Assembly: GCA_900541015.1 (NCBI GenBank)
Contig: UQIB01000008.1
Coordinates: 1 to 64,000 of the forward strand
Direction: 5' to 3'
DNA from: an uncultured Collinsella sp.
Lineage (GTDB): Bacteria > Actinomycetota > Coriobacteriia > Coriobacteriales > Coriobacteriaceae
Length of the DNA: 64,000 nucleotides
Of the stretch, positions 62,854-64,000 are shown piece after piece. The position numbers and the translations under genes are program-made. The number at the start of each line of letters is the position of its first letter. Positions within the stretch are counted from its first letter, which is position 1. The notes below the pieces were generated by a model. The model was not told the DNA's origin and did not search any database. It saw nothing but the letters and a program-made list of their open reading frames with translations.

Positions 62854-64000
62854 ATGAAGCTTAAGCACGCGATTGTCACCGTCATGGGTACCGCTTTGAT
62901 TATAGCACCGGCGGCGATGCCTGCAACGGCGCTCGCCGCACAAGCGGACGCCACCCCGGTGGCCGCCCAGGATGCGCAGACTGGCTACAATGTCAAGGCG
63001 CAGAACGCGACCATCAACGCGAGCCAGCTCAAGGGCAACCTCACGCAGCTCAAGTGGCAGCTCAAGGATCTGATGCTCGTCGAGGCGACCTATAACGGCC
63101 GCGACATCAAGGACAGGGTCGACGTCGGCTTCGGCAACAGCGCAGACGATCTCCAGAACAAGAAGCCCGGAACGTACACGATTCAGTTCTTCGACGGCAA
63201 CAAGATCGCCGAGGCCAAACTGACCGTGACCGATTCCGCCAGCGAGGCGGCGCCCGCGCTCACCGCGGACACGGTGTCCTCCACGAAGGGCGGCGTGCTG
63301 CTGACCGTCATGGGCCAAGGGATCACGAACGAACAGCATGCCCTGCCCGCCGGCTCTTTCTCCATCGCAGCGGCGCACAAGGGCACCGACGGTGCCTGGT
63401 ACACCGACGTGACGGTTAACTCGGCCGCAATCGATTACTACTACCGCCCGCTGGTGCCGCCCGTCGTCCTCAACAAGGTGGCATGGGACCAGAGCGCCTC
63501 GAAGCTGACCGCGACGTTCAAGTGGGATGCCACCGCACAGCGGTGGACGGTTGCGGATCCTGCGAAGGTTACGTTCAAGGTCGCGATCACCAAGAACGGC
63601 GTCTTCGAGTTCGCCGAGTCCGCAACCCTTGCCCCCAGCGACGTCAGGGGTCTCAGCGCGAACAAGCTCATCGCCCTCATCAAGGAGAAGCTCGTCAAGA
63701 CCGCCGAGGTCAACGGTAGCTCCGTCGTGAACGACAGCAACTTCCACGTCATGCTGGGCACGCAGCTGACCGATATCCAAAACGGGAAGCCGGGCACCTA
63801 CCAGATCGGCTTCATGTACGACGGCAACGGTTACAACAACGAACAGGTCGGCTCCGCCACCCTCGTGATCGCCCAGCCCAGCAAGCCCGGCACTACGACA
63901 CCCGGCACCACAACCCCGAACACCGGCGATAAGACCGAAAAGGGCGATAAAGCCAACGGCGATAAGAACGGCTCATCTAAGAAGGCCAATGTCAAATCTT
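62854..64000 (+). CDS. Secreted surface protein, 3' end beyond window
   Basis: ATG 62854 (AAAGGAG upstream); 382 codons remain open to the end. Signal peptide MKLKHAIVTVMGTALIIAPA to ATALAAQADA. Two similar modules: first ~75-126 (LVEATYNGRDIKDRVDV, QNKKPGTYTIQFF), second near 275-345 (TAEVNGSSVVNDSNFHVM, IQNGKPGTYQIGFMYDGN), each ending in a strand followed by a short linker. A Thr/Pro/Gly and Lys/Asp/Asn linker (KPGTTTPGTTTPNTGDKTEK) follows. Probably a cell-wall-anchored protein, the anchor lying past the window. Confidence 0.8.
   Translation, partial: MKLKHAIVTVMGTALIIAPAAMPATALAAQADATPVAAQDAQTGYNVKAQNATINASQLKGNLTQLKWQLKDLMLVEATYNGRDIKDRVDVGFGNSADDLQNKKPGTYTIQFFDGNKIAEAKLTVTDSASEAAPALTADTVSSTKGGVLLTVMGQGITNEQHALPAGSFSIAAAHKGTDGAWYTDVTVNSAAIDYYYRPLVPPVVLNKVAWDQSASKLTATFKWDATAQRWTVADPAKVTFKVAITKNGVFEFAESATLAPSDVRGLSANKLIALIKEKLVKTAEVNGSSVVNDSNFHVMLGTQLTDIQNGKPGTYQIGFMYDGNGYNNEQVGSATLVIAQPSKPGTTTPGTTTPNTGDKTEKGDKANGDKNGSSKKANVKS

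Overview
The window is a GC-rich bacterial chromosome segment. Its gene content (dnaX, ybaB, recR, prfC, a ParE/ParC-type topoisomerase pair, many small redox and regulatory genes, Tat-like/LAxTG surface proteins, 4Fe-4S proteins, a PatB/MalY-type lyase, a CD1871A-type CXXC peptide) suggests a gut anaerobe of the Coriobacteriia, most likely Collinsella. That assignment is from family knowledge and codon/GC character, not from a database search.

Layout. 1-1.1 kb: 5'-truncated IS110 transposase. 1.2-5 kb: minus-strand operon of a secreted protein, a Ser/Thr kinase with a membrane tail, and an FHA protein. 5.1-10.1 kb: recR, ybaB and dnaX (minus), split by an opposite-strand small membrane protein, then a YcxB-like membrane protein. 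10.17-13 kb: an alternating palindromic repeat array followed by two adjacent, possibly nested IS3-family elements. 13-16.3 kb: SDR oxidoreductase, queuosine-precursor-type transporter, prfC. 16.37-18.9 kb: a second alternating palindrome array, then a GntR(YtrA-like)/ABC ATPase/permease operon. 19.3-23.4 kb: EamA exporter, flavodoxin-ferredoxin protein, ClC channel, LOG-family protein, K+ channel. 23.5-30.2 kb: two large hybrid sensor kinases with solute-binding sensor parts, and a Nim-like flavoprotein. 30.3-33.7 kb: PatB/MalY, TrmO-like, XRE-zinc ribbon-TipAS regulator, glutaredoxin. 33.7-35 kb: repeat-rich intergenic zone with an orphan ribbon-helix-helix protein. 35-38.8 kb: Dus, LysR, an aldo-keto reductase interrupted by TAG, and a flavodoxin. 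39-44 kb: membrane protein and a giant ABC exporter. 44.3-48.3 kb: TlpA/4Fe-4S/CXXC redox operon divergent from a two-component system. 48.4-52 kb: accessory patch with a serine protease/membrane protein pair, an IS481 remnant and a PadR-DUF1700 operon. 52.3-57.8 kb: LuxR regulator and a 1455-aa cell-wall-anchored protein. 58.2-62.5 kb: type IIA topoisomerase subunits. 62.85 kb to the end: a surface protein that runs off the window.

The most unusual content is non-coding. Two unrelated sequences form arrays with the same geometry: 15-nt arms, alternating in orientation, separated by near-constant gaps (16 nt at 10172-10341, 25 nt at 16372-16747). Coupled changes in both arms preserve pairing. 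There are also three copies of a ~182-bp long hairpin, two copies of a 55-bp palindrome, a 244-bp inverted-repeat element and several AGTCATTGGGGACGTTC repeats. Nothing here resembles cas genes. Together they suggest an intergenic hairpin system whose function cannot be told from sequence alone.
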